From Zygnema cylindricum (lineage: Eukaryota; Streptophyta; Zygnematophyceae; Zygnematales; Zygnemataceae): a stretch of DNA of 38,393 bases. Below the pieces are notes generated by a model. That model searched no databases, was not told the DNA's origin, and worked only from the letters and a program-made list of their open reading frames with translations. The stretch spans positions 1 to 38,393 of the forward strand of contig JBBHKE010001583.1 in the NCBI GenBank assembly GCA_037447655.1. Reading direction: 5' to 3'. A program made the translations under genes and the position numbers. Shown one piece after another: positions 10,425-21,377 of the stretch (position 1 is its first letter; each line of letters starts with the position of its first letter).

Positions 10425-10970
10425 CTTGAAGGCGGTACGTCTACAATTTCACGAAAATTCATGAGACGTCAAAAGCAATTACAAAAAATAACATGCGTCA
10501 TCACAAATTGTAGACTTTGACAACCGTCACGGGCATTGTCACCGTATACAATCGTCACGCCCTTAAGTAAATATGTAGTTGTTACGCATAGGGACGTTAA
10601 AATCCGAGTCCGTCGGATCAACCCTAAAAAACAAAGAAAGTTCGCTAAGTTTTAACTACATGGAGACGTACCATAAGGGTATGGTCCCATGTACTTGTAA
10701 CTTAGCGAACTTACTTTGTTTTTTAGCGCGGATCCGGCGGACCTGAATTTGAGGTGTCTCTATGTGTTTACTCGAAATCGTTACTTAACTTTGTGACGAT
10801 TGAATACGTCGATAATGCCCGTGACAATTGTCAACGTGTACAATTTCTCTTGCCGCACCGTTTTTTTACGAAACTTTTTGAAAGCATCGCAAGATACGTC
10901 GTAGTTTTTTAAACGATTTGGCATGTCGTATGTCATTGCGTGACATTGTAAACGTACAGCCTTGCACTCG
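10425..10970. mobile_element. Long foldback (inverted-repeat) element
   Basis: Two arms of about 245 bp (10425-10670) and 290 bp (10681-10970) are imperfect reverse complements around a spacer of about 10 bases. Matching word pairs from the centre outward are: ctaaaaaacaaag with ctttgttttttag; ttcgctaag with cttagcgaa; catagggac with gtctctatg; ttaagtaa with ttacttaa; cgtcacgggcatt with aatgcccgtgac; and ggtacgtctacaat with attgtaaacgtaca. No ORF in it has a recognisable motif. It resembles foldback elements and MITE-type hairpins, and transcription through it would give a long hairpin RNA. Confidence 0.8.
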
Positions 10971-12279
10971 TAACGGTACAACATGCCTTTCCGTAAACCT
11001 CTCTTGTCCGGTAGCCATGACTTCATAGATTATTCACCTTTACATAAATGACAATGCACCATCGAGACCCATTAAAAAAAAAACGTACAAGGTGCACGTG
11101 GACAAAAATGAAAAGCCTTGTACTTTTTTCAGTCGTCAAAATCTTTTTAAAAAAAAATCACATGTGGGAATATGTTTTTTTATTTGTGAAAACGATTTTA
11201 ACTTTGTTTAAAACACATTGTCGACGTGGCTTATGATAATTTTGAACAGAACGTGACTATGGGTCGAAAAAACATAAGACGACAAATTTTTGTACATCCT
11301 AATTTCGACGATGACGCGAATTGAATTTTACAAATTTGCGATTTCTTCGTACAGTCCCAACTTGTCAAGCTCATGTGCTTTTCAGGCATACCTTTATATC
11401 ACCAAGGATTTCCGGGCCATTTTTACCCTGTACGGTCTTCAGAGTACGGAGGAGTGAGTGCACCAAGCCAGTCGAGATCCTTGTATTTCCTAAACTGAGC
11501 GGAACGCACTTTATTTGGCGCCTAATGGAGGCCGAACGACGAAGTTCTGCCGTCTCAAAGATTGCAATTCTGTTATAGGGAACCATTTGCCACCAGCCCC
11601 CGTAGGGGGTACATTGTGGATTGCCACGTAACTTTCCGGATTTGCATTTAGATCATGCTGGTAGCCGTCAGTAGGAATTTAGTTCAGTCTCAGCTGACTT
11701 TTTGTCCATTAATTACGTTAGGTCAAAGTCTGGCAAGTTAGTGTCTTTTTCAGGATTTTGTCTTATAATAGTGGACCGAATAAGTACTTCCGGCCGCGGA
11801 TCTAGCCGCAGTCCGGAGCAGAACTTTTGCCCTAAGTGTAGTACGGATTTATTTGTCTTGTGTCGGTTCAATTACACTTGTTTGCCGCTTAATGGTTAAT
11901 AGCCTAGCTTTGACTTTCGGACTTGCATTTTGACAAACTTTGATGTATAAGGCACTTGGGGTCAAAGGAGACAGGTTGTTTTTTCAGTACTGGCCCCTGT
12001 GAAAACCCTCAAAAATTCCAACAAACCTTCTTTTGGAGAATTTTGGTGTTGTTTTGACTCTATTGCCATCTTGGTTTTGGAGCTGTCTCTTTGTGGAAAT
12101 CACAGTCCGGGCGGGTAGTTTGCACTATCTTCCTTTTTGGGTGTTATTGTACTTTTTGCTGTTTGGAACCGAGAAGAGTCTGGTCGGTTCCGAGCTGCGG
12201 ACACCAAAGGTTGCAGGAGTACCATACCTTTTGACGATACTATCAGGAGAGGGGTCGCCTTTTTCTAAATTGTCATCGT
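10971..12279. other. Intergenic, no gene supported
   Basis: Opposed ORFs of 85 and 71 codons at 11321-11586 overlap each other and neither has a motif. The part from about 11590 to 12279 is less rich in GTAC words and reads like retroelement flank, but I could not assign it. Confidence 0.4.
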
Positions 12280-12540
12280 TGATTGCTAGGGTATGTTAAG
12301 CTTGCTTGGCTACATTTCACATTTTCTCTCTTTTATTCTCTTTTCTGGGGCAAGGTGATATTGTTAAATTTGGAAAGCCAATCATATTTATTTATATACA
12401 TCTACGTGGTAGTGCATTTGTGTCTTCGTCTAGAGTTCTCTTTGCTTTGGAGTGACCGTTCCGGAGTAAAGTGAAACCCCCTTGATCAGAACAGTGGGTT
12501 TTGAGGGAACACGTGCGATAGACTTCCCGTAGACAAAGCA
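12280..12540. repeat. Candidate LTR, left copy of a 260-bp direct repeat
   Basis: This segment matches 28023-28282 with about 14 substitutions by eye (roughly 94-95% identity). It starts TGATTGCT and ends ACAAAGCA, giving the TG...CA ends typical of LTRs. Homology extends a few bases left (tcatcgt), so the left boundary is not certain. No tRNA primer site that I recognise follows it. The gag-like remnant to its right supports a 5' LTR reading on the plus strand. Confidence 0.6.
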
Positions 12541-12663
12541 CAATACTGAAAAGCCACCCTTCTCCGCTCGGATAGAGGGGATAAGAGCTTTGACTTTGGA
12601 ATCTCTTTTTGGAAGGGAGCTCTAGTTACATTCATTTCTCTTTCACTCGTTACCTTTGTCATC

Positions 12664-13448
12664 ATGGGGGGAGGAGAGACTCCGGATAATGGATCCGGAG
12701 AGTAGGGTTGGCAGAGAGGCATGTCCAGGAGGGAAAGGCTCAAATGCCGGAGGAGCCTGTACCCATGGAGTCCGTATTTGATTCTCCAATCAAGGAACCA
12801 GCTGCTGCTTCTTCTCCTCCTCTTCCTCCCGACGTGACTCCCAAACATTACCCTTCCTTGGCGGAGGCGGCCAGGGCCTATGCTGAGGAAAGGAGGGAAG
12901 CCCGGGCTCACGCCTAGGAAAGGAACTGAGTGCCTCCCCGGGTTCGGCCCAAGGGGCAGGCGCAAAGGAAGCCCATTTCGGTCCTCTTCAAGAGGTCGGG
13001 CTTCACACTAGATCCAAGATTCCCCGAGGAGAGATCCAGATTGACCCCGCGGTTAAGACGGATCCACGTCGCCCAAGTCGTAAGGAACTCCTTGCCCTTC
13101 ACGACCTCCATGAGCTGAAGATGAAGAAAGAGTTGGGATAGAGAGTGGCTCAGACTGATCGAGTCAGGGTGGTTAGACCCGTGGGAGGGGTGGTCGAGAT
13201 TTTGAGCAGCTCTTCGGAGAGCGGCTCTTCACAGTCGGTGCAAGACAGGTCACCAAGAGCTCCCTATTCTCGCCCTCCTCCATCTCACTCTCAGTATACC
13301 GCGGCGAGTAGACCTTCGGGGGCGCACCTCTTTGCGGCCACGTCAAGGAGAAGGGGTAAGCGAGAGGGAGGCTCGAGATCCATTGAGAGGAAAGCGGTTT
13401 GACCACCGGGACAGCAAGGGGAGATTTGCACCTCTTCCCAAGGAGGAG
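12664..13448 (+). pseudogene. Decayed gag N-terminal region of a plus-strand retroelement
   Basis: Following the candidate LTR, several plus-strand frames read as protein-like pieces broken by stops and shifts. One runs MESVFDSPIKEPAAASSPP and on to AEERREARAHA, stopping at 12917. Another contains RKELLALHDLHELKMKKELG, then a TAG, then RVAQTDRVRVVRPVGGVVEI and a Ser/Pro-rich segment. The last reads GKRFDHRDSKGRFAPLPKEE up to the Gypsy LTR at 13449. Proline/serine linkers and charged segments suit the N-terminal part of a retroelement Gag, but no zinc knuckle is present because the sequence is cut by the Gypsy element. The rest of this gag is not found at the other side of the Gypsy insertion. 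Confidence 0.45.
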
Positions 13449-13906
13449 TGTAAAAGAGGTAGCAACACCCCACAATACGTCACAATGCACAGCGGAAAAC
13501 ACCAAGGACCTCCCCGTAGCAACAGCAGGAGCACACAGAACTCGCAGACAGGGTTGGGCTTTATTAATTGAAAAGAGAGTACAAGATTGCGCTAGCTGCG
13601 TAAGTCTATTTCAGGTCTACTTCCGGTCCCCTATTCACTAGGTCTACCTGTCTATTTAAACTAGCTAACTGCTGGTCATCTTAGTACTATACAGCTGTAC
13701 ACGTGGACCTTCGCGGCCAATCCAAGATCTATCCAAACTTCCTTCTAGAACTATACAGTTCAATCTACACAATTGCGGCGTTGCTATGCTGCTCTGCTAC
13801 ACCGCTGCGCTTCTAGTTGCTACGCCGCTAAGTTGCTATGCTGCTATGCTGCGCTCGTCTGGAATCGCAGCTGCGCTGCTCTAAAATCGCAACTATAGCA
13901 GCCTAG
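13449..13906 (-). repeat. 3' LTR of the Gypsy element
   Basis: This 458-bp sequence matches the 477-bp copy at 20263-20739. On the plus strand it begins tgtaaaagag and ends about gcagcctag; in element sense it ends ...CTCTTTTACA. The outer boundary at 13906 is set by loss of similarity. A TG start would fall at TGCTATAG, six bases inward. The part near 13780-13900 carries short GCTGC/TTGCTATGCTGC repeats, and the other LTR has one extra unit there. Confidence 0.9.
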
Positions 13907-13990
13907 CCCTAACTACTAAGTACCCAATTCTGTAACCCTGTTACAGTGCCTTCCACTAAGGATTCAGCGTCCCGCTGAACTTTGATGGAG

Positions 13991-15339
13991 TCAAGGAAAC
14001 TGCAGTTGCCGGAGTATGTCGTATGTTTCTTCACGATACTCCTCGAACTCCTGGCGAAGGACGTCGAGTTGATGTTGGAGCTGTTCACATCGGGTCTCCA
14101 GTAACGCGATGTGACGATCTGCAGCTGCCAACCGCCGCCGAGTAATTCGTTCCCGAACCTGATTTTCCGCTTCCTCCATGGGTACTTCGGTTTGCTGCGG
14201 AACGTTCGCAGGTGCAGGCTCCTCGTGTGCCGGAATCCTGGGTTCTCCGGGTTCAGCCCCTGGGGTAGCTTCCTCTGGTTCCTCGTCCGCCGGTTCCCAC
14301 CAAGGTACCTTTCGTAATTTGAAGGACACGTGTTTTCTTGCAGCTCGGGCCCGCTGCAGAGCATTCCTTCGAGCAAGCTTGAGTACTCGCACTTCAGGGG
14401 TGACTTCCGCTCGAAAGATGATGTCGTGGAGGCGGACATCCCACGGGTGATAATGGCAAAGTAACCCGGGAACATCAATTCTGTACCTGTAGTTTTCCTC
14501 TACCACCTCTACGAACGGTAAGGTGTGAGGATTCAGCTGCACATAGCCTTTATGATTATTCCCCAGGTCCTTGGTCCGCATGAAATTCCACGCTGGGTGT
14601 GATGGAACGTTGGTAGGGATGCGGATAGGATCTCCAGGCTTCCCTATACGCCATTCTTCGGGCCACTCTTAGGGGTCCCAATAAATTCTTTTGGCGAAGC
14701 TGAAGGCGAGGTCCGGATGCTGGGTGTCGACCGGTAGTGGGAAGAGGTAGTCGGGAATTTCCTCTCCATGTTCACTCTCCTCCTCCGAATCTCTTCGGTT
14801 TTCGCGCAAGAGAAACACATCATCACCGCTGGGGTATTGTTCCTCCGCCTTCCTCTCCGCGCTTTCAGACGATTGATCGTCTGGAGTGCTCTCCTTGGTT
14901 GGGTCCCGCGTCACCTCCAGATCTGAGGCGCGCTCCTGAATTGGCGGAGGTGTTGGTTCGCGTTCCGGCTCCTCCGCCTCCGACAGCTCATGATCTGCTT
15001 GAAGTTCCTGATCGCCTTCCCGGGTTGGGGTGTATTCAGGGTCCTGTGAGTTCTCTGACCCCTCCCCTCCACTGGTCTCCGCGGTCCTGCCTCGCAGCTG
15101 ACACTATCCTCCGGTTCCGGCTCCACTTCTACCTCTCTTCGATTGCTAGCTTCCACCATGGCTTCCGCCGCCCTTAGCAATCTCTCGGGACGACTCGGGT
15201 CTCCTTGTCCCACCCGTACCAGTCTCCTCCTTTTCGAGGGTGGAGAGGACGACGACGCCATAGACACTGCTGAACCAGACAATTCCGGTAGCTCCAGAAG
15301 CGGAGGTAAAGTAATTGTGCGGAGGGAAGCCGTTTCCAA
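13991..15339 (-). pseudogene. Additional ORF between pol and the 3' LTR, acidic with C-terminal coiled coil
   Basis: Reading right to left, one coding region can be followed in three pieces. The first (15339-14911) starts METASLRTITLPPLLELPEL with a basic patch PSKRRRL. Near 15090 the reading frame shifts, and the second piece continues as an acidic Pro/Glu-rich stretch down to 14669, where a TAA falls in frame. The same frame resumes through VPSHPAWNF and MRTKDLGNNHKGYVQLNP. It then covers a hydrophobic/aromatic segment, a second Glu/Pro linker, and a C-terminal helix with heptad-like leucines (RHIALLETRCEQLQHQLDVL), ending at 13991. It lies in sense orientation, about 65 bases after pol and 85 before the LTR. 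I see no signal peptide or transmembrane segment, so it is not an obvious envelope gene. The family is unknown to me; a structural or accessory role for the element is inference. Confidence 0.65.
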
Positions 15340-15405
15340 GCTGCCGAGACTGAGTTAGTTGTGAGGACGAATGATGGTTGTATTCCCGGGGGTTGAGGGT
15401 TTCAC

Positions 15406-18400
15406 TTATGGGCTGTGCGCAGCGTCGCAGCGTGCGAGGGTATCGCAGTATCCAACATGTCTAAAACTGCGTTGCTGCGGCGGAACCGAGGGTTCGTCGT
15501 TACCTACATAGTGAAACACAATTGCGCCGTTGCGCTTTCCTGTCAGCGCAGTGGTGATACTGCGATCCTCTGACGTCATCATGACCATGTTGCGCTGCGG
15601 TGGTTGCGCTGCTACAGCGCTGCAGTGTGGTAACATCGCCGCTGCGGTCCTTTGCCGCGTCCCCAATATTATTGCGATGGTTGCGCCACTGCGATTCGCC
15701 CCTTTGTTGCGGCCGCTGCAATTGCCCCTCGGGTAAAGCTGAGTGTCCTCACTCTGCAGAAACCGGCGCAGCAACTCCGGGGAATGCAGATCCCCCTCGT
15801 CCACCCAAGAGTCGTCCTCAGCACCGTAACCCTTCCAACGCACCAAGTATTGCGTGGAGTTAGAATTCCGAGAGCGACGTGACTTAAGGATCTCTTCCAC
15901 CTCATACTCGTCTGAGGTACCTTGAACGGGTTGTAGAGGAGTATGCCGTCGTCGGTTAGGGAACACCGAATCAGGATCACGGAATGGTTTAAGGAGGGAA
16001 ACATGGAAAACATTGTGGATATGCCAGTCCGTCGGGATATCCAACCTGTAAGCGACGTTGCCCACACGGGACAGAATTGTGAACGGGCGCGTGAACTTTG
16101 GGGCTAACTTTTTAGAGAGGGCTCCCGGCAAGGAGAGGTTTGCCATATTAAGGCGAACCTTGTCCCCCACACAGAAGACTATTTCCTTCCGGTGAGCGTC
16201 CGCCTGCGACTTTTGGCGATCCTTTGCCAGTTGGAGCGCCTTTGCCGCCTTTTCCAGGTTGCCTTGCAACGTCTTGGCAAAGTCTAAAGCAGCCGGTGTT
16301 TCGCAGTCCGCTACCAATAAAGTGTGGGGAAGAGTGGGTTGTCGTCCATTGAGGGAGAAAGGCGTAGCATTTGTTGACGAGTGGACTGCACTGTTGTATG
16401 CTACTTCGATTGCCGTTAAATGGTCCACCCAATCCGTTTGGTGCACCGAGACATAAGCCCGCAATGCTTCCTCCAAAGTCCGATTCACCCGTTCAGTTTG
16501 ACCATCAGTTTGAGGGTGGTAGGCTGTGGACATGGCAAGCTGCGTTCCGCATAACGCAAATAGATTTTGCCAAAAGTGGCTCACGAATTTTCGATCGCGG
16601 TCGCTGACGATCCTTTTTGGAAGACCGTGATGGCGGAATATTTCCCGAAAGAATAAGTCCGCAATATCTCGTGCAGTAGCCGTAGTGGTCGTGGGTAGAA
16701 AATGTGCCATTTTCGTTAGGTAATCCACGACGACGAAGATTGAGTCGTAGCCCTCCTTCGTCCGGGGAAGGGCCACGATAAAATCCATCGAGATCGCCTC
16801 CCAAGGAACAGATGGTATTGGGAGGGGTTGTAACAGACCTTGTTGCCCTGAATCAGATTTGTTTCTATTACACGAGTCACACGTCCGGACATATTCTGCA
16901 ATGTCTCGAGTCATGTTTGGCCAGTAATACGCTTCAGCGACACGTGCGGTTGTTTTATCTCGTCCAAAATGTCCACTGAGCGGCTCGTCATGACTCATTT
17001 GAAGAATTGCGTGACGAAGTGCCGTATTTGTCGGCACATATAGCCGTGTTGTCTTACTCGGTCTATACCGCCACATATCATTGGCAGTTCGAACGAGTAC
17101 TTTCCGTTTGACAAGTTCCTTTAGTGAACCATCATCGCCGTAGGCGGCCTTTATCCGACTTAACCACTGTTCGTCCACTTGCACCGTACTGGTGACTGCG
17201 CTGAGCTTCTGATTTTGCGCTTCGGTCAACGCTGCGCTTTTCTCTTTCACAGAGTCTCCGTTCCTCTGCTGCGGTGCTTGCGGTTGTTGCTCCGCTGCCG
17301 GCGCAGCGACGTCAGGTCTTCTTGACAGCGCATCCGCCGGGTTCGTTTTGCCCGGCTTATATTCAATAACAAGTTCCGGACCGAAGGTTTGCAGGAACGT
17401 CATCCAGCGCACTTGTTTCTTGGACAACTTCGGCTGGGTTTGGAGATATTGTAAGGCGTGGTGATCCGTGATAACCGTGATCCGTTTTCCCTGAACGTAA
17501 CACTTCCAAACCTCCAGCGCATTGATAATAGCTATTGTTTCCTTCTCATGGGTAGCCCAGTTCAACTCTGCTGCCTTTAGTTTGCGACTGTCGTAGGCGA
17601 TGGGTTGAAGGCCTTTTCCTTGATCCTGCATAAGGATCGCTCCAATAGCCATATCGCTAGCGTCAGTAATTACCGTCCAAGGTAAATCCGGATCGGGAAC
17701 AGCTAACACAGGGGCGGTAACCAACCGCTCCTTTAGCGTGTTAAAGGCTGTTTCTTGCGCCGCTTTCCAATCATAGGGCGCATCATTCTTGAGCAATTCC
17801 GTGAGCGGTGCAGCGATTTTTGCGAAACCTTCGACAAAACGTCGATAATAGGAGCATAGTCCGAGAAAGCTTCGTAACTCCGTAATATTCGCCGGCTGCG
17901 GCCACTCCTTTACTGCTCTAGTCTTGTTGGGATCCACTGCGATCCCGTCCCGGCTCACCACATGGCCTAGAAAGTCAATTTTCTCCTTAAAGAAGTCACA
18001 TTTACTTCTTTTTGCGTATAACTTATGCTCCCGAAGGACTTGGAGGACCGTCCGTAAGTGCTTCACATGCTCCTCCTGCGTTCGGCTATACACCAATATG
18101 TCATCTAAGAAGACGATCACGAATGCGTCCAGATATTGTCGAAAGATGGAATTCATTAAATGCATAAAGGTCGCCGGTGCGTTAGTCAACCCGAACGGCA
18201 TTACCCGAAACTGGAAATGACCGTATCGAGTTCTGAACGCCGTCTTTTCCACATCCTCCTCGGCAATTCTGATCTGGTGGTAGCCGCTCCGCAAGTCTAT
18301 TTTCGAAAAATATTTGGCACCTCGAAGTCGATCCAACAATTCGTCTATCCTCGGTAGGGGGTACGCATCTTCACCGTTAACTTGTTCAGCGCTCGGTAAT

Positions 18401-18408
18401 CTATACAC
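15406..18408 (-). CDS. pol: Gypsy pol: RT, RNase H, integrase, chromodomain
   Basis: The 1000-codon frame begins inside RT, because a one-base deletion near 18364 separates it from the gag-protease frame. Its nominal first codons are therefore not a true start. Visible motifs are: RT with FLDD at 100-103 and [20 protein letters not shown] upstream; RNase H with D249, E288/290, D315 and D359; the integrase zinc finger H473/H480/C510/C513; and the integrase core D542, D603, E639 (D-60-D-35-E). A chromodomain (DEYEVEEIL...YLVRWKGY...SWV, about 833-885) defines a chromovirus and would steer integration to modified chromatin. Residues 886-1000 form an unusual low-complexity tail. All catalytic residues I can check are intact, so the frameshift is the main visible defect. 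Confidence 0.93.
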   Translation of the reverse strand: MYRLPSAEQVNGEDAYPLPRIDELLDRLRGAKYFSKIDLRSGYHQIRIAEEDVEKTAFRTRYGHFQFRVMPFGLTNAPATFMHLMNSIFRQYLDAFVIVFLDDILVYSRTQEEHVKHLRTVLQVLREHKLYAKRSKCDFFKEKIDFLGHVVSRDGIAVDPNKTRAVKEWPQPANITELRSFLGLCSYYRRFVEGFAKIAAPLTELLKNDAPYDWKAAQETAFNTLKERLVTAPVLAVPDPDLPWTVITDASDMAIGAILMQDQGKGLQPIAYDSRKLKAAELNWATHEKETIAIINALEVWKCYVQGKRITVITDHHALQYLQTQPKLSKKQVRWMTFLQTFGPELVIEYKPGKTNPADALSRRPDVAAPAAEQQPQAPQQRNGDSVKEKSAALTEAQNQKLSAVTSTVQVDEQWLSRIKAAYGDDGSLKELVKRKVLVRTANDMWRYRPSKTTRLYVPTNTALRHAILQMSHDEPLSGHFGRDKTTARVAEAYYWPNMTRDIAEYVRTCDSCNRNKSDSGQQGLLQPLPIPSVPWEAISMDFIVALPRTKEGYDSIFVVVDYLTKMAHFLPTTTTATARDIADLFFREIFRHHGLPKRIVSDRDRKFVSHFWQNLFALCGTQLAMSTAYHPQTDGQTERVNRTLEEALRAYVSVHQTDWVDHLTAIEVAYNSAVHSSTNATPFSLNGRQPTLPHTLLVADCETPAALDFAKTLQGNLEKAAKALQLAKDRQKSQADAHRKEIVFCVGDKVRLNMANLSLPGALSKKLAPKFTRPFTILSRVGNVAYRLDIPTDWHIHNVFHVSLLKPFRDPDSVFPNRRRHTPLQPVQGTSDEYEVEEILKSRRSRNSNSTQYLVRWKGYGAEDDSWVDEGDLHSPELLRRFLQSEDTQLYPRGNCSGRNKGANRSGATIAIILGTRQRTAAAMLPHCSAVAAQPPQRNMVMMTSEDRSITTALTGKRNGAIVFHYVGNDEPSVPPQQRSFRHVGYCDTLARCDAAHSP

Positions 18409-20228
18409 ATACGGAACCCTCCATCTTTCTTGTTCACAAAGAGAACAGGGGCTCCATACGGTGACTTGCTTGGTTCGATTGCTCCGGCTTCGACCAACTC
18501 CGCGAGTTGCTTTTTCAATTCGTCCAACTCGGTGTAGCTCATCTTGTACATCCGATTAGCCGGAGGTACCGCTCCAGGAACAAGCTCTATTTTATGATCC
18601 ACTTCGCGCTTCGGAGGTAATCCTTTGGGGAGCTTCGGGGGAAATACATCTGCGTACTCCTCGAGAAGTTTTGACACGACTTCCGGGGCCTCTTCGGAAG
18701 TCTTTCCAATGTCGTCACTTTCTTTGGAGTCGAAGTCGGGGTCCTTCTTTTTCCATTCTTCCGGGATCTCCTCCTTCGCCTCCTCCATTGGCTGGACGAC
18801 CGCCATATAAATCATTTCCCCTTTCTTAAGTGCCCTCTTAAGCTGTAAGGCCGAAAGCAGGCGTCCCTCTTCCGTTCCCTTACCAGCCGCTCCCGCTGTT
18901 ACCTCAAACTCTTCTTCACCTTTCTTCACTCTCATGGCGCCACTTCTCCAGTCAATCATCGGATTCCATTTTTGCAGCCACGGCTTCCCCAATATTACCT
19001 CATGATCCCCAAGAGGTAATACATGAAGCGTGTTGTACCATCGAAATTTCCCAATGCCGGCGCGCAACCTCGGGTTACGATGGGTGATTGATAGGGAACT
19101 GCCGTCGGCCAATTGCACCGACTGAGGATTATGTAGTACCACAAGAGGAAGTTTCAACCTTTTCACCGTCGCCTCGTTAATGAAGTTTCCCGACGCTCCG
19201 GAGTCCACCATGAAATCAGCTGCACTCACTCCTATTTGACCCCGAAATATCAAAGGGTCACCTCCTTCGCCGGCTAACCTCATAACAGTAAGTTTTCCCT
19301 TTTTGGGGTCTTTCCGCTTTGGACACTCCCGAGCCATGTGATCCGGAGAACCGCACTGGAAGCATAGGCCATTTTGCCTCCTCCGATGGATTTCCTCGGG
19401 GGACAAGTCATTGGTCTTGGTCTTGGTGGTTTTCTTCTTTTTCCGCAGGACGTTGACCGCCTCCTTATCCTCATTAATTGCGCCGAGCTCCATGGGGGTT
19501 GGACCTTCGTCTCGTCGGTTTCCTCCGTTACTGCTCGACCCGTAGTGATAAGGTTTCCGGAGGTTAAAGTCGACCGAATCGGTCCGCTCCGCAAACTGGA
19601 TGATTGCTGAGAGAGGGGGAGTTGTGCTTTCCCAAGCAAGCCATTGCTCCACATCTCTACGAATAGACGACTTAAGCCCCTTCACGAAACGATCCACGGC
19701 TTCATCCTCCGTCATCATAGGTATTTGAACCTTGCACTCCAAGAACCTCTGCGTAAACTCCATCACTGAAGTTCGTTGCTTCAATACTGCGATCTTATCT
19801 CTCGCCGCCTTCATCGTGTTGACAGGCTGCCAAGTGTCGCGGAGGAGTTGAGCGAAGAGCGCCCAGACGGTCCGTGACTCATCGTCCTCTACCAATGTTC
19901 TCCACCAAGCCCCCGCTGCCCCTTTAAGAAGACCACCCGTGTAGTGAATCTTCTCACGATCCGATAGGCTAGGAAAATTCTCGAGATAGTTCGCCACGGA
20001 GAATAGCCATGAGTCAAGGTTCTTGTGTCTTGCAGGGTCAAACTCGTCGGGAAGCCGTAATTTCGGTCTCCGGGAATCTCTCTCGATGCCTCCATGAGGT
20101 CGCTCCCCTAGACGCGTCTCCAAGGCCATGACGGTGTTACTTAGCTGCGCATTCTGTAATCTCACACTTTCCAACTCCCTGAGAACTTGCGCCAACATTT
20201 CTGTAGTAGATACACCGTGTTCATCCAT
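18345..20228 (-). CDS. gag: Gypsy gag-protease and start of RT
   Basis: The ATG at 20228 lies about 20 bases after the primer site, a very short leader. Residues 10-42 look like a coiled coil. Residues 55-225 match the retrotransposon Gag fold ([36 protein letters not shown]). A CCHC zinc knuckle uses C289, C292, H297 and C302. A retropepsin-type protease has its DSG at 342-344. The frame then enters RT ([16 protein letters not shown]) and stops at 18345. Near 18364 one base fewer is present than needed to continue into the pol frame. The break is inside the RT fold, where no known programmed frameshift lies, so I read it as a mutation (or a sequencing error). The Gag and protease portion looks intact. 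Confidence 0.93.
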   Translation of the reverse strand: MDEHGVSTTEMLAQVLRELESVRLQNAQLSNTVMALETRLGERPHGGIERDSRRPKLRLPDEFDPARHKNLDSWLFSVANYLENFPSLSDREKIHYTGGLLKGAAGAWWRTLVEDDESRTVWALFAQLLRDTWQPVNTMKAARDKIAVLKQRTSVMEFTQRFLECKVQIPMMTEDEAVDRFVKGLKSSIRRDVEQWLAWESTTPPLSAIIQFAERTDSVDFNLRKPYHYGSSSNGGNRRDEGPTPMELGAINEDKEAVNVLRKKKKTTKTKTNDLSPEEIHRRRQNGLCFQCGSPDHMARECPKRKDPKKGKLTVMRLAGEGGDPLIFRGQIGVSAADFMVDSGASGNFINEATVKRLKLPLVVLHNPQSVQLADGSSLSITHRNPRLRAGIGKFRWYNTLHVLPLGDHEVILGKPWLQKWNPMIDWRSGAMRVKKGEEEFEVTAGAAGKGTEEGRLLSALQLKRALKKGEMIYMAVVQPMEEAKEEIPEEWKKKDPDFDSKESDDIGKTSEEAPEVVSKLLEEYADVFPPKLPKGLPPKREVDHKIELVPGAVPPANRMYKMSYTELDELKKQLAELVEAGAIEPSKSPYGAPVLFVNKKDGGFRMCIDYRALNKLTVKMRTPYRG

Positions 20229-20249
20229 GCTGTCGAGTCACGGGTTACA

Positions 20250-20261
20250 GCTCCGATACCA
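20250..20261 (-). promoter_or_regulatory. Primer binding site, initiator tRNA-Met type
   Basis: On the minus strand the sequence directly inside the LTR is TGGTATCGGAGC. It differs by one base from the common plant PBS complementary to the 3' end of initiator tRNA-Met (TGGTATCAGAGC). Only one or two bases separate it from the LTR, which fixes that LTR boundary and the element's orientation. Confidence 0.85.
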
Positions 20262-20262
20262 G

Positions 20263-20739
20263 TGTAAAAGAGGTAGCAACACCCCACAATACGTCACAAT
20301 GCACAGCGGAAAACACCAAGGACCTCCCCGTACCAACAGCAGGAGCACACAGAACTCGCAGACAGGGTTGGGCTTTATTAATTGAAAAGAGAGTACAAGA
20401 TTGCGCTAGCTGCGTAAGTCTATTTCAGGTCTACTTCCGGTCCCCTATTCACTAGGTCTACCTGTCTATTTAAACTAGCTAACTGCTGGTCATCTTAGTA
20501 CTATACAGCTGTACACGTGGACCTTCGCGGCCAATCCAAGATCTATCCAAACTTCCTTCTAGAACTATACAGTTCAATCTACACAATTGCGGCGTTGCTA
20601 TGCTGCTCTGCTACACCGCTGCGCTTCTAGTTGCTACGCCGCTAAGTTGCTATGCTGCTATGCTGCGCTGGTTTGGAATCGCAGCTGCGCTGCTCTGGCA
20701 TCGCAACTGCGCTGCTAAATCGCAACTATAGCAGCCTAG
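20263..20739 (-). repeat. 5' LTR of the Gypsy element
   Basis: This 477-bp copy of the LTR differs from 13449-13906 at three visible positions (gtacc/gtagc near the inner end; ctggtttgg/ctcgtctgg near the outer end), plus one extra repeat unit of about 20 bases (atcgcaactgcgctgct). It presumably carries the element promoter. I do not single out a TATA box with confidence. Confidence 0.9.
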
Positions 20740-21377
20740 TGTCTAAGTCCATAGCTATCACTCTTTTGAATCTAACCAAGTCTTCGGAAATTTGGGAAAC
20801 ACTAATTCAGATTTATAAGAGTGAGACTATACAGAGGCAGCAGTTAGTAAAACAAGAAATAGAGGCCTATGCTTATAAAGGCGGTAGCATGATAGAGTTT
20901 TGCAATGATATTGCTGCGTTATATGTTGAGCTTGCTAGTGCGGGATATGTAGAATCTGAGGAGAGAAAGATTAATACACTAATCATTAAACTCCCATATG
21001 AGTACGAAGACATCATTTACCGTATGCAGGGAATGGATGGCTCCTCATGGACTTGGAGCAATACCATGGGGATAATACTTGTGAGGGAAAGCACTTTGGA
21101 GCTTCGTAGGGGAAGTGACAAGGGGACTGCATTTACAGCTGGTGGTTATTGGCGGAAGCGTGATGTGAGGAACGGCGGTGACGAGTGGAAGCGTGATGAG
21201 AGGAAGAAAGACAAAGGTAAACCTTATCGAAACTTCGGTGGAAGGAGAGGGAGAGGAAAAGAAAGGGGAACTTTGAAAAAGGGGGTTTGCTTTGCTTGTA
21301 GGAAACCGGGTCACTATATGGAGGAGTGTCCTTGTTTCGAAGAACTTAGAAGTTGGTACGTGAATGAGGAGGAATAA
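20740..21377 (+). pseudogene. Ty1/Copia gag fragment with zinc knuckle
   Basis: The open frame actually begins inside the Gypsy LTR (20652), but only the part from about 20740 is Gag-like. It matches the UBN2-type Copia Gag pattern: SSEIWETLIQIYKSE, QLVKQEIEAYAYKGG, an ELASAGYVESEERK loop and LIIKLPYEYEDIIYRMQ. A basic Gly/Arg linker and a CCHC knuckle CFACRKPGHYMEEC follow, with a stop at 21377. The N-terminus is lost at the Gypsy junction. No Copia protease, integrase or RT follows before the LTR-like end at 22218, so this is an internally deleted remnant or non-autonomous derivative. Confidence 0.85.

Larger units (their letters stand above)
13449..20739 (-). mobile_element. Near-complete Ty3/Gypsy chromovirus with an extra 3' ORF
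   Basis: This is a 7.3-kb LTR retrotransposon on the minus strand. In its own 5'-to-3' order it has an LTR (20739-20263), an initiator tRNA-Met primer site (20261-20250), Gag with a zinc knuckle and aspartic protease (20228 onward), RT, RNase H, integrase and a chromodomain (ending 15406), an additional acidic coiled-coil ORF (15339-13991) and the second LTR (13906-13449). The LTRs differ by three substitutions and one net 19-base indel by eye, which suggests a young insertion. A one-base shift in RT and two lesions in the extra ORF make this copy probably non-autonomous. No target-site duplication is visible, and the flanks belong to two different retroelements. Confidence 0.95.

Noticed and set aside
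11321-11586. Two opposed ORFs of 85 and 71 codons
   Set aside because: They overlap in antisense and neither shows a domain; I cannot tell either from chance.
15406-15750. Possible second domain after the chromodomain in pol (residues 886-1000)
   Set aside because: The tail is low complexity and matches no motif. It is more likely a read-through extension than a domain.
17924-18220. Plus-strand ORF inside the Gypsy pol
   Set aside because: Shadow of the well-supported RT frame on the minus strand.
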